A DNA stretch of 64,000 nt, taken from positions 89,609 through 153,608 of the forward strand of contig CANRSF010000002.1 in assembly GCA_947642445.1 (NCBI GenBank). The letters are read 5' to 3'. The position numbers and the translations under genes were made by a program. Numbering within the stretch: position 1 is the stretch's first letter; every line of letters begins with the position of its first letter. This stretch comes from an uncultured Collinsella sp. (GTDB lineage: Bacteria > Actinomycetota > Coriobacteriia > Coriobacteriales > Coriobacteriaceae). The notes under the pieces were generated by a model, which saw only the letters and a program-made list of their open reading frames with translations, was not told where the DNA came from and made no database searches. Positions 27,610 to 36,904 of the stretch are shown piece after piece.

Positions 27610-27867
27610 TTACGCGTTCGCGAGCGGGCGTACGCTGACCCTGTGCTTGATACCCTTGTGGAACTCAACGGTACCGTCGACCAGCGCGAACAGCGTATCG
27701 TCCTTGCCACGGCCAACGTTCTCACCCGGGTGGATGTGAGTGCCGTGCTGACGGACGAGAATCGTGCCCGTGGTTACCGTCTGGCCGGCATAGCGCTTCG
27801 TGCCAAGGCGCTGACCGCGGGAGTCACGGCCATTACGGGAGGAACCGAGTCCTTTTTTGTGTGCCAT
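27610..27867 (-). CDS. rpmA: 50S ribosomal protein L27
   Basis: L27 reaches the peptidyl transferase centre. The 85-residue protein [16 protein letters not shown]...[10 protein letters not shown]...[21 protein letters not shown] is canonical. It begins with MAHKKG and not with the N-terminal cleavage sequence found in Firmicutes. It lies 33 bases after rplU. Confidence 0.98.
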   Translation of the reverse strand: MAHKKGLGSSRNGRDSRGQRLGTKRYAGQTVTTGTILVRQHGTHIHPGENVGRGKDDTLFALVDGTVEFHKGIKHRVSVRPLANA

Positions 27868-27900
27868 TGTGTATACCTACTCTTTCGTTACGAGTGTAAT

Positions 27901-28275
27901 CTACTCGGCGACGGGAGCCTCGGCAACAGCCTCGGCCTCTGCCTTGACAGCCTTCTTGGCGCGGGACGTAGCCTGGACCTTCACGATCTTCAGCTTGGTG
28001 AGCTGCTGACGGTGACCCTTCAGACGACGATAGCGCTTACGCTTGTGGAACTTGAAGACCAGCTGCTTCTCGCCCTTGAACTGCTCAACGATCTGAGCGG
28101 TAACCTTGGCCTTGGCCAGCTTGTCGGGATCGGTGACGATCTTCTTACCATCGTTGAGGAAGATGACCGGCAGGGTGACCTTGTCGCCCTCATTGCCCTC
28201 GATCTTCTCGACGGTGATGACATCGTCGGTGGCGACCTTGTACTGCTTGCCGCCCGTGTTAACGATTGCGTACAT
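27901..28275 (-). CDS. rplU: 50S ribosomal protein L21
   Basis: L21 binds 23S rRNA. MYAIVNTGGKQYKV, the FKGEKQLVFKFHKRKRYRRLKGHRQ block and LTKLKIV are diagnostic. The start at 28275 matches the conserved N terminus; a 7-residue upstream reading is rejected. A short Ala/Glu/Val-rich tail follows the fold. The gene has a strong promoter inside the end of the upstream DUF2344 gene. Confidence 0.97.
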   Translation of the reverse strand: MYAIVNTGGKQYKVATDDVITVEKIEGNEGDKVTLPVIFLNDGKKIVTDPDKLAKAKVTAQIVEQFKGEKQLVFKFHKRKRYRRLKGHRQQLTKLKIVKVQATSRAKKAVKAEAEAVAEAPVAE

Positions 28276-28317
28276 GTTTACTTGCCCTTCATGCATCAGT
28301 TAGTGCAACAGCCGAAT

Positions 28318-28346
28318 ATAGTAGCAGGCGAAAATACCCCCGTCAA
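28318..28346 (-). promoter_or_regulatory. Strong promoter of rplU-rpmA
   Basis: On the minus strand TTGACG (28341-28346), a 17-base spacer and TACTAT (28318-28323). It overlaps the stop codon of the DUF2344 gene, so the ribosomal genes have their own start site independent of the upstream rod operon. Confidence 0.85.
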
Positions 28347-29155
28347 CGAGTATGTGGAGCAAATCCACAAGTTCGCACAGGTATGGGGCTGACGAGTCGG
28401 CCCTCGTCGTCCTCGCATGCTTGATTCTGACGCTCGACATCGTAGGAGCAGATGGTCACGAGGTCTTGCATACCGGTGGAAACAATAGGTGCATCCACGC
28501 CCGGGGTCAAGCCCTGCAACAAAACATCAGCAGCGGAAAGCAAAATTTCCGGACGCATGGAGCCCTCGTTGTCGGCATGGGTGTCGAGCATGAGCACCAG
28601 ATGGTCCGGACGCTCCCCAGCCGTGAGCTCATAGCCCACGAGCGTGTGATCCAAATCCAAGCGCTTGCTCTTTTTGCCGCGCGCGTAGTCGATGCCATGG
28701 TCGGCGCGCAGCGTGTCGATCGCACGACGCACCTCGTCGGCGCTTACGGGCGCCTCGGGATCCAAGTGCAGGTCGATGCGATACGACAGACGCGTGAGCT
28801 GCGCCGTCAACGCCGGCGTGCGCACGTCGATATACGCCGCCTCGATGGGCGCCAGATCGGCCGGTGACGCCGCAGCCAGGCGCCCAAACGCCTCGTCGAG
28901 CGCCACGAACTCGGTCATAAACAGGTCATACCACTCGCAGGTCGACGACGTACCCACCGGTAGCGCCGAAGAGAAGCCCACGCGCATGTGCGGAGAGAAG
29001 CCCTGCGTGACGGCATAGGGAAGTCCCGCACGGCGCACGATGCGCTCAATGGTATGGATTACTTCGAGATGGCCCAGGTACTTAAGGCGATCGCGCTTGC
29101 CATAGCGAACACGAAGCCTAAAGAGCGTGGGGTTGTCGGTCAGGCGCTCACTCAT
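28343..29155 (-). CDS. DUF2344 radical-SAM-associated protein
   Basis: A TIGR03936-type protein that nearly always accompanies the TIGR03960 radical SAM protein and sometimes is fused to it. N-terminal signature: LRVRYGKRDRLKYLGHLEVI, then RRAGLPYAVTQGFSPHMRVGFSSALPVGTSS. The biochemical role is not known; a tRNA or ribosome-linked modification is often guessed because of its rplU/rng neighbours. It overlaps the radical SAM gene by 4 bases (ATGA), so the two are translationally coupled. Confidence 0.9.
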   Translation of the reverse strand: MSERLTDNPTLFRLRVRYGKRDRLKYLGHLEVIHTIERIVRRAGLPYAVTQGFSPHMRVGFSSALPVGTSSTCEWYDLFMTEFVALDEAFGRLAAASPADLAPIEAAYIDVRTPALTAQLTRLSYRIDLHLDPEAPVSADEVRRAIDTLRADHGIDYARGKKSKRLDLDHTLVGYELTAGERPDHLVLMLDTHADNEGSMRPEILLSAADVLLQGLTPGVDAPIVSTGMQDLVTICSYDVERQNQACEDDEGRLVSPIPVRTCGFAPHTR

Positions 29156-31029
29156 GCGCGATCACCCATCAATACATTCTTGACGTGGAGCGTGGGGCAG
29201 ATTCCGCAGCCGGTGCACGACGTGCGGGTGCAGTCGGGAGTCGTGACACCCTCGAGCGAGCGACGGTACTCGCGCTCGAGGAAGCCACGCGTGCAGCCGG
29301 GGCTCACATGCTCCCACGGCAGGCGCCAGTCCAACTCGTAGGGCAGGTGCACGAGCTCATTGAGGTCGATGCCGTTTTTGGCAGCAGCCTCCTTCCAGTT
29401 ATCGAGCGAGAAATGCTCTACCCAGGCGTCAAAGCGAGAGCCCGAGCGCCAAGCGTCGATGATGACGGGCGTCATGTCACGACCGGCGCGGGACAGCGCG
29501 GCCTCGATGAGCGAGGTCTCGGCATCGTGGTAATGAACGCGGACGGCACGGTTGCGAACGCTCGTGATGAGCAGCTTCTGGCGACGCTTGACGTCGTCGT
29601 AGTCGAGCTGCGGGCACCACTGGAACGGCGTGGCAGCCTTGGGGATAAAGACCGAAACCGAGATCGACACCGAGATCGAGCCGCGACGAGCCTTGGGCAC
29701 CACGGAACGACCGAGCTCCAGCACGTGATCGGCCAGATTGGCGATGGCCACGATGTCCTCGTCGCGCTCGCCGGGAAGGCCCATCATAAAGTAGAGCTTC
29801 ATGCGGTTCCAGCCGGCCTCGAAGGCCGCCTTGGCCGCACGGTCCAGGTCCTCCTCGGTCACGTTCTTGTTAATGATGTCGCGCATGCGCTGGCTGCCGG
29901 CCTCGGGCGCGAACGTCAGGCCGCCCTTCTTTTCGCCGGCGACCGACTCGGCCATATCCACGCCAAACGAATCCAAGCGCTGCGACGGAATAGACACGCG
30001 AATACCCGTATCTTCCAGGCGACGGTTGAGCCTGTCAAGCACGTCACGAATGCAGGAGTGGTCGGTCGTGGAGAGCGAGGTCAGCGACACCTCGTCATAG
30101 CCGGTCTTTTCCAGACCCTGAATCACCGACGAGACGATCTGGTCGGCCGAACGCTCACGCACCGGGCGATACGTCATGCCGGCCTGGCAAAAACGACAGC
30201 CGCGAGCGCAGCCGCGCAGAATCTCGATAGACAGGCGGTCGTGAACCAGCTGCGCATAGGGCACGCACGACTGCGACAGCGGATTCGTGGCGCCGAAATC
30301 CTCGACGACGCGTTTGTAGACCACGGTCGGCGCATCCTTGCCCTCGCGCGGCACGGTGTAGCCGTGCGGCGAGCAGGGCTCGTCGTGACGAACCTCATAG
30401 AGCGACGGCACGTAGTTGCCGGCAATGGATGCAAGCTGCTCAACAATCTGCGCGCGCGGGACTCCTTCGTCGCGCAGGCGGCGATGCAGCTGGCAGGTCT
30501 CGAGCAGCGATTCCTCGCCCTCGCCGATGAGGATGGCATCGAAGAAGGCCGCGTACGGCTCGGGGTTGTACACCGAGGGGCCGCCGGCGATGATGATGGG
30601 GTCGTCTTCACCTCGGTCGGCCGCTAACAGCGGAATGCCAGCGAGATCGAGTGCCTCAAGGAAGTTCGTCACCGCCATCTCGTGCGGCACATGCAGGCCG
30701 ACGATATCAAACGAAGCGACCGGCGCTGCACCCTCGAGCGAGAGCAGCGGAATGCCTGCCTCGCGCATAGCGTCACCCATATCGGGCCACGGCACATAGC
30801 CACGCTCGCAGGAGATGCCCTCGGCCTGGTTAAGGATGTTGTAGAGGATGGCGATACCCTGGTTGGGCAGACCAACCTCGTACACATCCGGGTAGATCAG
30901 GCAGCAACGGTAGTCGGCATCGGCCTTGGAAAGCGTGCCCCACTCGTGATCGATATAGCGACTCGGCTTTTCGACCTTGGCGAGCAGCGGCTCAATTAAA
31001 TGAAAACAGTCTTGATACGGAACGCGCAA
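29152..31029 (-). CDS. B12-binding-domain radical SAM protein (TIGR03960 type)
   Basis: A 625-residue protein with an N-terminal cobalamin-binding-like domain (residues 40-200: YPDVYEVGLPNQGIAILY, VGLHVPHEMAVTNFLEAL), a radical SAM barrel with RGCARGCRFCQAGMTYRPVRER (CxxxCxxC for the 4Fe-4S cluster), and a Cys-rich C terminus CTGCGICPTL. The substrate is unknown. The start is TTG at 31029 behind AGGGG. It follows the DUF697-like gene by 10 bases. Placement between the rod-shape operon and rplU is common in Gram-positives. Confidence 0.9.
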   Translation of the reverse strand: MRVPYQDCFHLIEPLLAKVEKPSRYIDHEWGTLSKADADYRCCLIYPDVYEVGLPNQGIAILYNILNQAEGISCERGYVPWPDMGDAMREAGIPLLSLEGAAPVASFDIVGLHVPHEMAVTNFLEALDLAGIPLLAADRGEDDPIIIAGGPSVYNPEPYAAFFDAILIGEGEESLLETCQLHRRLRDEGVPRAQIVEQLASIAGNYVPSLYEVRHDEPCSPHGYTVPREGKDAPTVVYKRVVEDFGATNPLSQSCVPYAQLVHDRLSIEILRGCARGCRFCQAGMTYRPVRERSADQIVSSVIQGLEKTGYDEVSLTSLSTTDHSCIRDVLDRLNRRLEDTGIRVSIPSQRLDSFGVDMAESVAGEKKGGLTFAPEAGSQRMRDIINKNVTEEDLDRAAKAAFEAGWNRMKLYFMMGLPGERDEDIVAIANLADHVLELGRSVVPKARRGSISVSISVSVFIPKAATPFQWCPQLDYDDVKRRQKLLITSVRNRAVRVHYHDAETSLIEAALSRAGRDMTPVIIDAWRSGSRFDAWVEHFSLDNWKEAAAKNGIDLNELVHLPYELDWRLPWEHVSPGCTRGFLEREYRRSLEGVTTPDCTRTSCTGCGICPTLHVKNVLMGDRA

Positions 31030-31039
31030 CGGAAAACCC

Positions 31040-31969
31040 CTAAGCAGCGAGATCGGACGCGTCTTGGTAGGACGCCATAGGACGGGTAGCGCCCGCGACC
31101 GTGGTCACCAGATCGCGAACGCGGGAGAACGTGGCAGTGACCACCTCGTTGGCACGGCTGTAGTCGACATCGCGCTCGTAGAGCGAAACGAGCGCACGGC
31201 CCATGCCATAGGTGCCCGCGGCAGCAGTGAGCGCCTTGACGGCAAACCCAATATGCGGCGTCTGCTTGACGAGCGCGCGGGTGACCGCGCGGATCACAAG
31301 ACCGCCGACAAGCACGCCCGCGACCTCGTAGCCGCGCTCAGGCTTAATGCCGCGTCCAAAGACGGCAGCGAGCTCAAAGAGCATGCCCACCTGCGCCAGC
31401 GCCATAACGGGATAATCGGCGCCCGGCAAAAACACCAGCGCACCGGTCGCCATATTGGTGAGCGCGCACGAGGTGATGATACGATTGGCCGCCGCGATGC
31501 GCATGAAGGCAAAGTTCGCCGCAAAAGCCGTTTCCTTTTCGGTGCGATCGAGAATCCAGCGGGCAAGCGTCTCGAGCAGATACGTCTTATCGGTTGCCGC
31601 TACCACGCCGAGCATAGGCGTGGACTCCTCGATAAACGGCACCTCCACAGCAGACTCGGCAAGCACGCACACGGGGGCGCCGGCGATCACGAGCTCCTGC
31701 ACGGCACTCTCCAAGCGGTCGGAGCCGCACGAGAGCACCAGCACCACATCGGTATCGGTCTTTGGAGCAATTCGCTCCTCCCCCAGACGCTCGACGCGCA
31801 CAATGCCCGAGGTCGTCTGCGGCACAAAGGCGTCACGCACCGTCTCGGCCAGAAAGCGCGAGGCGGACGAATCCAAATAGACCGAGACGCGCACCGGCGT
31901 ATCGGAATCCTTCTTAACGGACGCGCCCATCTTAAAAGCGCGGGTCAGCTTATCTACGGGAATTTTCAT
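31040..31969 (-). CDS. DUF697/YcjF-like membrane-associated protein
   Basis: A 309-residue protein of unknown function. The first 150 residues form an alpha/beta domain (RVSVYLDSSASRFL, TDVVLVLSCGSDRLE, APVCVLAE) that resembles a nucleotide-binding fold without a P-loop. The second half (about 165-280) is hydrophobic with LPGADYPVMALAQVGMLFELAAVFG, the pattern of DUF697, which is often joined to GTPases. It lies between rodA and the radical SAM gene, with GGAGGGG before its ATG, so it is likely co-expressed with cell-elongation genes. Assignment to DUF697 is from pattern recall. Confidence 0.7.
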   Translation of the reverse strand: MKIPVDKLTRAFKMGASVKKDSDTPVRVSVYLDSSASRFLAETVRDAFVPQTTSGIVRVERLGEERIAPKTDTDVVLVLSCGSDRLESAVQELVIAGAPVCVLAESAVEVPFIEESTPMLGVVAATDKTYLLETLARWILDRTEKETAFAANFAFMRIAAANRIITSCALTNMATGALVFLPGADYPVMALAQVGMLFELAAVFGRGIKPERGYEVAGVLVGGLVIRAVTRALVKQTPHIGFAVKALTAAAGTYGMGRALVSLYERDVDYSRANEVVTATFSRVRDLVTTVAGATRPMASYQDASDLAA

Positions 31970-31987
31970 AGCAAACCCCTCCAGCGG

Positions 31988-33214
31988 TTACGCGGCGCCC
32001 GAACGATGCCGCCATATGGATTGTACGATACCCACCGTCAGCAGCTGAATCATCATCGAAGACGAACCGAAGCTAATAAACGGTAGCGGAATACCGGTAA
32101 TCGGCATCATGCCGATGCACATGCCGATGTTTTCGAAGGTCTGGAACGCCCACATGCCAACGATGCCCACACACGATAGGCGCAAGAACAGCGACTCACA
32201 CTTAAAGGCGACGCGAATCGTCGAAAAGATCAGCAGCACGTAGAGGCACAGGAGCAAAAAGGAACCGCAAAAGCCAAAGGTCTCGGATAGGAAGGCGAAG
32301 ACAAAGTCGGTGTGGAACTCAGGAAGAAAGCCGCCGGCCGACTGCGTCGCATGGCCCAAACCCTTACCAAAGAAGCCGCCCGAGCCAACGGCGATAAGCG
32401 ACTGCTGCAGGTTGTAGGCATCGTCCGAATCGGCATTATCGGGGTCGATAAAGACCGTCAGGCGGTTCATCTGATACTGCTTGATGAGCACATCGTGGCC
32501 GAGCAACGAATCAAAGACCGAATCGAGCGCCAGGACGAGGGCCACCAGGCCCACAAGCAGGGCCAGGGTCGACAGCACCCATTCGCGGCGCGCACCGCTC
32601 ATGCAGATGACGATGGCGCCCGAGACCAGCACGACCAGGCCCGAGCCCAGGTCGCCCATGGCAACGACGGCCAAAAACGGGATGGACAGCATGCCGCAGA
32701 GCTTGACGTAGTCGCGAACGGTATCGATGCGGCCGTTATACTGCGAGCCAAGCGTGGCGATAAAGAAGATGGTGATGAGCTTGGCAAGCTCGACCGGCTG
32801 GAATGTCAAGCCGATACCGGGAATCTTGATCCAGCCCGTCATGCCCAGACCGCCCGTATAGGACAGACCCGGAATCTTGGGCGAGAAGATCACGATCAGG
32901 TCGATGACGAGCAACGCCGTCGAAAAATTGGAAATACCGCGCAGATCGGTACGCCAGACGAGCACCGCAAGCACCGCGCCAATGCCAATGCCCAGCAGGT
33001 GGCGCGAGAATGAGGCGTCGGCCTTAAACTGTGACGCCGACCAAATAATGATGGCGCCATAGGCAACGAGCGCGACGGTAGCCAGCAGCACACCGATATG
33101 CACCTTTTGGCGAAACGTACCGCGCGAGGCCGAAAGTTGCTTGTTGACGCGGTCCAGGCTGCTGCGAGAGCCGGTCTTGGTTGAACGGAACAGATCCGCC
33201 GGAGAAAAATCCAT
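31988..33214 (-). CDS. rodA: Rod-shape SEDS glycosyltransferase RodA
   Basis: RodA polymerises lipid II glycan in the elongasome with its partner PBP2. The 408-residue polytopic protein has the SEDS blocks GLTFQPVELAKLITIFFIA, QSLIAVGSGGFFGKGLG, DFVFAFLSETFGF and GIPLPFISFGSSSM. Ten membrane segments are expected. An N-terminal cytoplasmic stretch of about 35 residues precedes the first helix. It lies directly after mrdA with AGGAGG before the ATG. FtsW is the alternative SEDS assignment, but mreBCD-mrdA neighbours favour RodA. Confidence 0.94.
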   Translation of the reverse strand: MDFSPADLFRSTKTGSRSSLDRVNKQLSASRGTFRQKVHIGVLLATVALVAYGAIIIWSASQFKADASFSRHLLGIGIGAVLAVLVWRTDLRGISNFSTALLVIDLIVIFSPKIPGLSYTGGLGMTGWIKIPGIGLTFQPVELAKLITIFFIATLGSQYNGRIDTVRDYVKLCGMLSIPFLAVVAMGDLGSGLVVLVSGAIVICMSGARREWVLSTLALLVGLVALVLALDSVFDSLLGHDVLIKQYQMNRLTVFIDPDNADSDDAYNLQQSLIAVGSGGFFGKGLGHATQSAGGFLPEFHTDFVFAFLSETFGFCGSFLLLCLYVLLIFSTIRVAFKCESLFLRLSCVGIVGMWAFQTFENIGMCIGMMPITGIPLPFISFGSSSMMIQLLTVGIVQSIWRHRSGAA

Positions 33215-33223
33215 CGCAACCTC

Positions 33224-35293
33224 CTATCGAACCGAAGAATCGCCCGAGGCCGAAGAGGTATCGGGCTCGTCATAAATCACGCCGAGCACGTCGCGCACGA
33301 CATGCATCGCGGTATCCGAACCACCGCCGCCCTGCTCCAGGACAGTAGCGATGACATACTTGGGATCATCGGCCGGTGCATAGGCGCAGAACCACGCGTA
33401 TTCGTCCTCGCCGCTTTTCTCGCCCGTGCCCGACTTGCCGTATACCTGCGGCGTCAGGGTGCCAAAGTGAGCCGCCAGGGACGTCGATGCCGTGTAAATC
33501 ACGTCGTGCATGCCGTTGCGAACAAGAGTCAAATCCGAATCGCTGTTGATCTTGGCCTCCAGGCGCTTCTTCTTGCCCTTGCCGTTGTACTTATAGGCAT
33601 CGCCGTCGCCATCGCGCGACACGGCAGACAAAAACACGTGAGGCACGTACTGTTTGCCGCCGTTGGCAAGACCCATATAGGCGCACGCCATCTGCAGGGG
33701 CGTCACCAGGATGTCGCCTTGGCCGATGGCAATGTTGGTCATATCGCCGGCATTCCACTTGCGGTCCTCGGCAGAGGCGTCGGTAAAGTACGACTCTTTC
33801 CACTCGGCATCGGGAATACGGCCCGCGCCCTCACTCGGCAGATCGATACCGCAGGTCTTGCCTAGGCCCCAGCGACGAAAGACCTCCTGCAGGCCCTCGG
33901 AATGTTGCTCGTCATAAAAGAAGGCCTTGCCCATGTCGTAGAAGACGGGGTCGCACGAGTTGGCGATACCCGACTGCAGCGTCATGGTGCCGTGGCCAGA
34001 CGTCAGCCAGCAGCGCTTGCCCCAAGCCTTGCCCAGGCCCGTCCAATAGCCCGTGCAGTTGGTTGTCTGCGTTGAAGTGTAGGTTCCAAACTCAAGACCG
34101 GCCAGTGCCGAGAGCGGCTTGATGGTCGAGGCCGACATGTACTGTCCGCTAATGGCGCGGTTGAGCAGCGGGTGCGAACCCTTGTCATCATTGAGCTCGG
34201 TCCACACGTCATTTGAGACGCCGCCGATAAAGACGGACGGATCGAACTTGGGCTCGCTCGCCATGCCCAGGATCTCACCATTGTTGGGATCGAGGCACAC
34301 CACAGCGCCGTTGCCGGCATTGCTGTAGCCGGTGGTCTTGGCAAGCTCGATGGCGCTCGCCAGCGCCGTCTCACAGGCCTGTTGGATCTTGAGGTCGAGC
34401 GTGAGCTTAATGTCGGAGCCGGCCTTGGCGGGCACGGCGCCGGCCTGACCGGTCACATTGCCCGAGGCATCGACCTTGACGGTCTGCTCGCCACGAATAC
34501 CCTGCAGCAGGTTTTCGTAGTAGCTCTCAACACCCGCCTGGCCCACGATATCGCCCGACTGGTACGTAATCTTGCCAGCAGAAGCATCATCATCGCCAGA
34601 GGTTTTCTTATTCTGGGCCTCGAGCTGCTCGGAGGTAATGGTGCCGGTATAGCCCAAAATGTGACAGGCCGTCTCGCCGTACGGGTACTGGCGCTCGGTA
34701 CGCTCGGCAATCTTGACGCCCGGGAACTCGCCTGCGTGCTCCTTGATATAGGCAACCGTTGAGCGGCGCACGTCCGTCGCGATGGTATGCAGACTCTGGG
34801 CGCCCTCGGAATTGTCCTGGATATTGCGCAGCACAGCCACGTAGGGCATACCGAGCACGTTGGCAAGATGACGAACCAGAACCTCATCCTCAGCAAGGTC
34901 GCGATAGGCCACGACAGCAAGTGAGGGACGGTTCTGGACAAGCGCCACGCCATTGCGGTCGAGGATGCGGCCGCGCACAGCGGGTGTGGTAACGGTGCGC
35001 GTCTGATTGCTATTAGCCTGCTTTTCGTAATAGTCCGACGAGACCATCTGCATGCCCCACAGCTTGACGGCAAGCGCCGCGAACATCGCGCCCACACCCG
35101 TGGTGAGGATGGAGAAGCGGCCCTTAAAGGCGGTCGCCGCGGTATTGCCCTCGCCCTCGGTGGCGCGCGGGGCCGTTCCATGCTGCGTATCGTAGGTAAA
35201 ACGGGAATCGCCGCGACGCATGATGACCAGCGCGACCACGATGGCCACAACCAGCACGATACCGGCGATAATAACCGTCATCTGGGAAGACAT
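33224..35293 (-). CDS. mrdA: Penicillin-binding protein 2 (elongation transpeptidase)
   Basis: A class B PBP that cross-links peptidoglycan with RodA. Pedestal: RTVTTPAVRGRILDRNGVALVQNRPSLAV. Transpeptidase: SASTIKPLSA (SxxK), ANSCD (SxN-like) and YGKSGTGEKSG (KTG-like as KSG). 689 residues. Two hydrophobic segments precede the pedestal (residues 6-26 and about 58-78) rather than the usual one. GGGGAGG lies before the ATG. It sits between mreD and rodA. Confidence 0.95.
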   Translation of the reverse strand: MSSQMTVIIAGIVLVVAIVVALVIMRRGDSRFTYDTQHGTAPRATEGEGNTAATAFKGRFSILTTGVGAMFAALAVKLWGMQMVSSDYYEKQANSNQTRTVTTPAVRGRILDRNGVALVQNRPSLAVVAYRDLAEDEVLVRHLANVLGMPYVAVLRNIQDNSEGAQSLHTIATDVRRSTVAYIKEHAGEFPGVKIAERTERQYPYGETACHILGYTGTITSEQLEAQNKKTSGDDDASAGKITYQSGDIVGQAGVESYYENLLQGIRGEQTVKVDASGNVTGQAGAVPAKAGSDIKLTLDLKIQQACETALASAIELAKTTGYSNAGNGAVVCLDPNNGEILGMASEPKFDPSVFIGGVSNDVWTELNDDKGSHPLLNRAISGQYMSASTIKPLSALAGLEFGTYTSTQTTNCTGYWTGLGKAWGKRCWLTSGHGTMTLQSGIANSCDPVFYDMGKAFFYDEQHSEGLQEVFRRWGLGKTCGIDLPSEGAGRIPDAEWKESYFTDASAEDRKWNAGDMTNIAIGQGDILVTPLQMACAYMGLANGGKQYVPHVFLSAVSRDGDGDAYKYNGKGKKKRLEAKINSDSDLTLVRNGMHDVIYTASTSLAAHFGTLTPQVYGKSGTGEKSGEDEYAWFCAYAPADDPKYVIATVLEQGGGGSDTAMHVVRDVLGVIYDEPDTSSASGDSSVR

Positions 35294-35306
35294 CTACGAG
35301 CCTCCC

Positions 35307-35873
35307 CTATTTGAGCTTACGGGTCTTGGGCTTAAAGCGCATGCCCGTCTGGCGTCCGCCACGTGCGGAGAATCCATAACCGGACTGCGGCACGACGCCG
35401 GACATCAAAAACGGAATGGCAACCAAACCCGTCAGGATCGAAGACGGCAGCGCATGGCCGAAGATCGCCACGACAAAGCTCGTCTCCAAACCCATAAACA
35501 GCAAGATGATGCTGTAGATCACATTAATGACGAGCGCGAAGGCACCCACAGTGATGCCGCGCGCACTCGGGGTACCGCCCGTCTGACCGGCGGCGCTATG
35601 CACCAGGGCAAAAGAACCCACGGTCAGCAGGAGCGACATAACGCCCACCGGCACGGCAGCGGAAAGGTCATAGAACAAGCCGCTGCAAAAACCGCACACG
35701 ACGGCACGGGTCGGGTCGCCCGAGAACACGCTTATGCACACCAGGATAATCATAAAGTTGACGCGACCGCCCGCAATGGAGATCTGCGGTGCCAGGCCTG
35801 CCTGCAGCAGCACGCACACGATGGCGGCGATTACAAACGTACGGGAGCTCATCCCCTGCTCGTGTAGATCCAT
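35307..35873 (-). CDS. mreD: Rod shape-determining protein MreD
   Basis: A small polytopic membrane protein of the elongasome; about six hydrophobic segments in 188 residues. Sequence conservation in the family is low, so the call rests on the position between mreC and mrdA, length, and features such as QISIAGGRVNFMIILVCISVFSGDP and RAVVCGFCSGLFYDLS. The ATG at 35873 gives better spacing to AGGGG than the ATG six bases upstream. The C-terminal tail is basic. Confidence 0.88.
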   Translation of the reverse strand: MDLHEQGMSSRTFVIAAIVCVLLQAGLAPQISIAGGRVNFMIILVCISVFSGDPTRAVVCGFCSGLFYDLSAAVPVGVMSLLLTVGSFALVHSAAGQTGGTPSARGITVGAFALVINVIYSIILLFMGLETSFVVAIFGHALPSSILTGLVAIPFLMSGVVPQSGYGFSARGGRQTGMRFKPKTRKLK

Positions 35874-35884
35874 GGACATGCCCC

Positions 35885-36883
35885 CTATTCGCTCGAGCCG
35901 GAATCGGTCGTCTCGGACGTGTCGGAACCGTCATCCGAGCTCTCGTCCTTCGTCTTGGTCGCAGCATCGCGCGACGTTCCCTGCGGCGTGCTATTAGCGG
36001 TGCTCACGTCCTCATCCGAGGCCGACTGTTCGTCGGTCAGCGAGGTGATGACCAGCACTTCCTCGTTGTTCTCGGCCGTCGTCTGGGCGCGCACCACAAT
36101 GGTGTAGTACACGTCGTTTGCGGATTTTTCAACCGACGAGACGGTGCCGAGCGGTAGACCCTTGGGGAACACACCGCCAATGCCCGAGGTCACGATGATG
36201 TCGCCAACCTTAACATCGGAGTCGACGCTCACGTACTCAAGACGCAGCGTGCCGTCAGCCTGACCCTGCAGCATACCCTGGGCGCGCGTGTCCTGCACCA
36301 TGGCGGATACGCCGGAGTTCTCGTCGCCAATCAGGCGCACGGTAGAGGTCTTGGCCGATACCTCGATAATCTGGCCGATAACACCGGCAGAACTCGTCAC
36401 GGGCATGTTGATGGTAAGCCCGTCGGCAGAGCCCTTGTCGATGGTAACGGTCGAGGTCCAGGCATCGCCGGAGGCACCAACGATACGAGCAGCGGTCGAT
36501 TTGAGGTTATAGGTCGACTGCAGGCCGACCAGCCCCTCCAGACGCTCGGCGGTCTTTTGAGCCTCGGAGAGCTCGGCAACCTTAGAGGTCAGTTCCTCGT
36601 TTTGCTTCTTAAGCTCGTCAAGCGTGTCCTGCGACGCCGTAAGGTTAGAGAACACGTTACCGATCGCATTGAAGGGAGCCGCCACAGCCGAGCCCACAAA
36701 GCGCACCGGCGAGGTAATCGTCGTCACGCCCGAGCGCACGGCATGAATCGGTCCTGCCTCGCCCTCGCGGATGTAAAACGTGAGCAGCAACACCGAAATC
36801 AGGCTGAAAACAATCAACGGGCGCATACCCGTTGATTGTCGCTTGGTATTCAGATTTGTGGAGAAACCCGAAGATCGTGCCAA
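35885..36883 (-). CDS. mreC: Rod shape-determining protein MreC
   Basis: MreC is a bitopic protein that links MreB to PBP2 outside the membrane. One helix near residues 22-38, a coiled coil (about 85-115: DTLDELKKQNEELTSKVAELSEAQKTAERLE shown here in part as KKQNEELTSKVAELSE), then the beta domain with GVIGQIIEVSAKTSTVRLI and GLPLGTVSSV. The last 60 residues are a Ser/Thr/Asp/Glu-rich tail. The start is TTG at 36883, seven bases after AAAGGTGG. It lies 21 bases after mreB. Confidence 0.93.
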   Translation of the reverse strand: MARSSGFSTNLNTKRQSTGMRPLIVFSLISVLLLTFYIREGEAGPIHAVRSGVTTITSPVRFVGSAVAAPFNAIGNVFSNLTASQDTLDELKKQNEELTSKVAELSEAQKTAERLEGLVGLQSTYNLKSTAARIVGASGDAWTSTVTIDKGSADGLTINMPVTSSAGVIGQIIEVSAKTSTVRLIGDENSGVSAMVQDTRAQGMLQGQADGTLRLEYVSVDSDVKVGDIIVTSGIGGVFPKGLPLGTVSSVEKSANDVYYTIVVRAQTTAENNEEVLVITSLTDEQSASDEDVSTANSTPQGTSRDAATKTKDESSDDGSDTSETTDSGSSE

Positions 36884-36904
36884 ATGGAATCCACCTTTTG
36901 GAAA

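Noticed and set aside
29185..30627. Plus-strand open frame of 480 codons opposite the radical SAM gene
   Set aside because: Arg/His/Ala-rich shadow of the coding strand.
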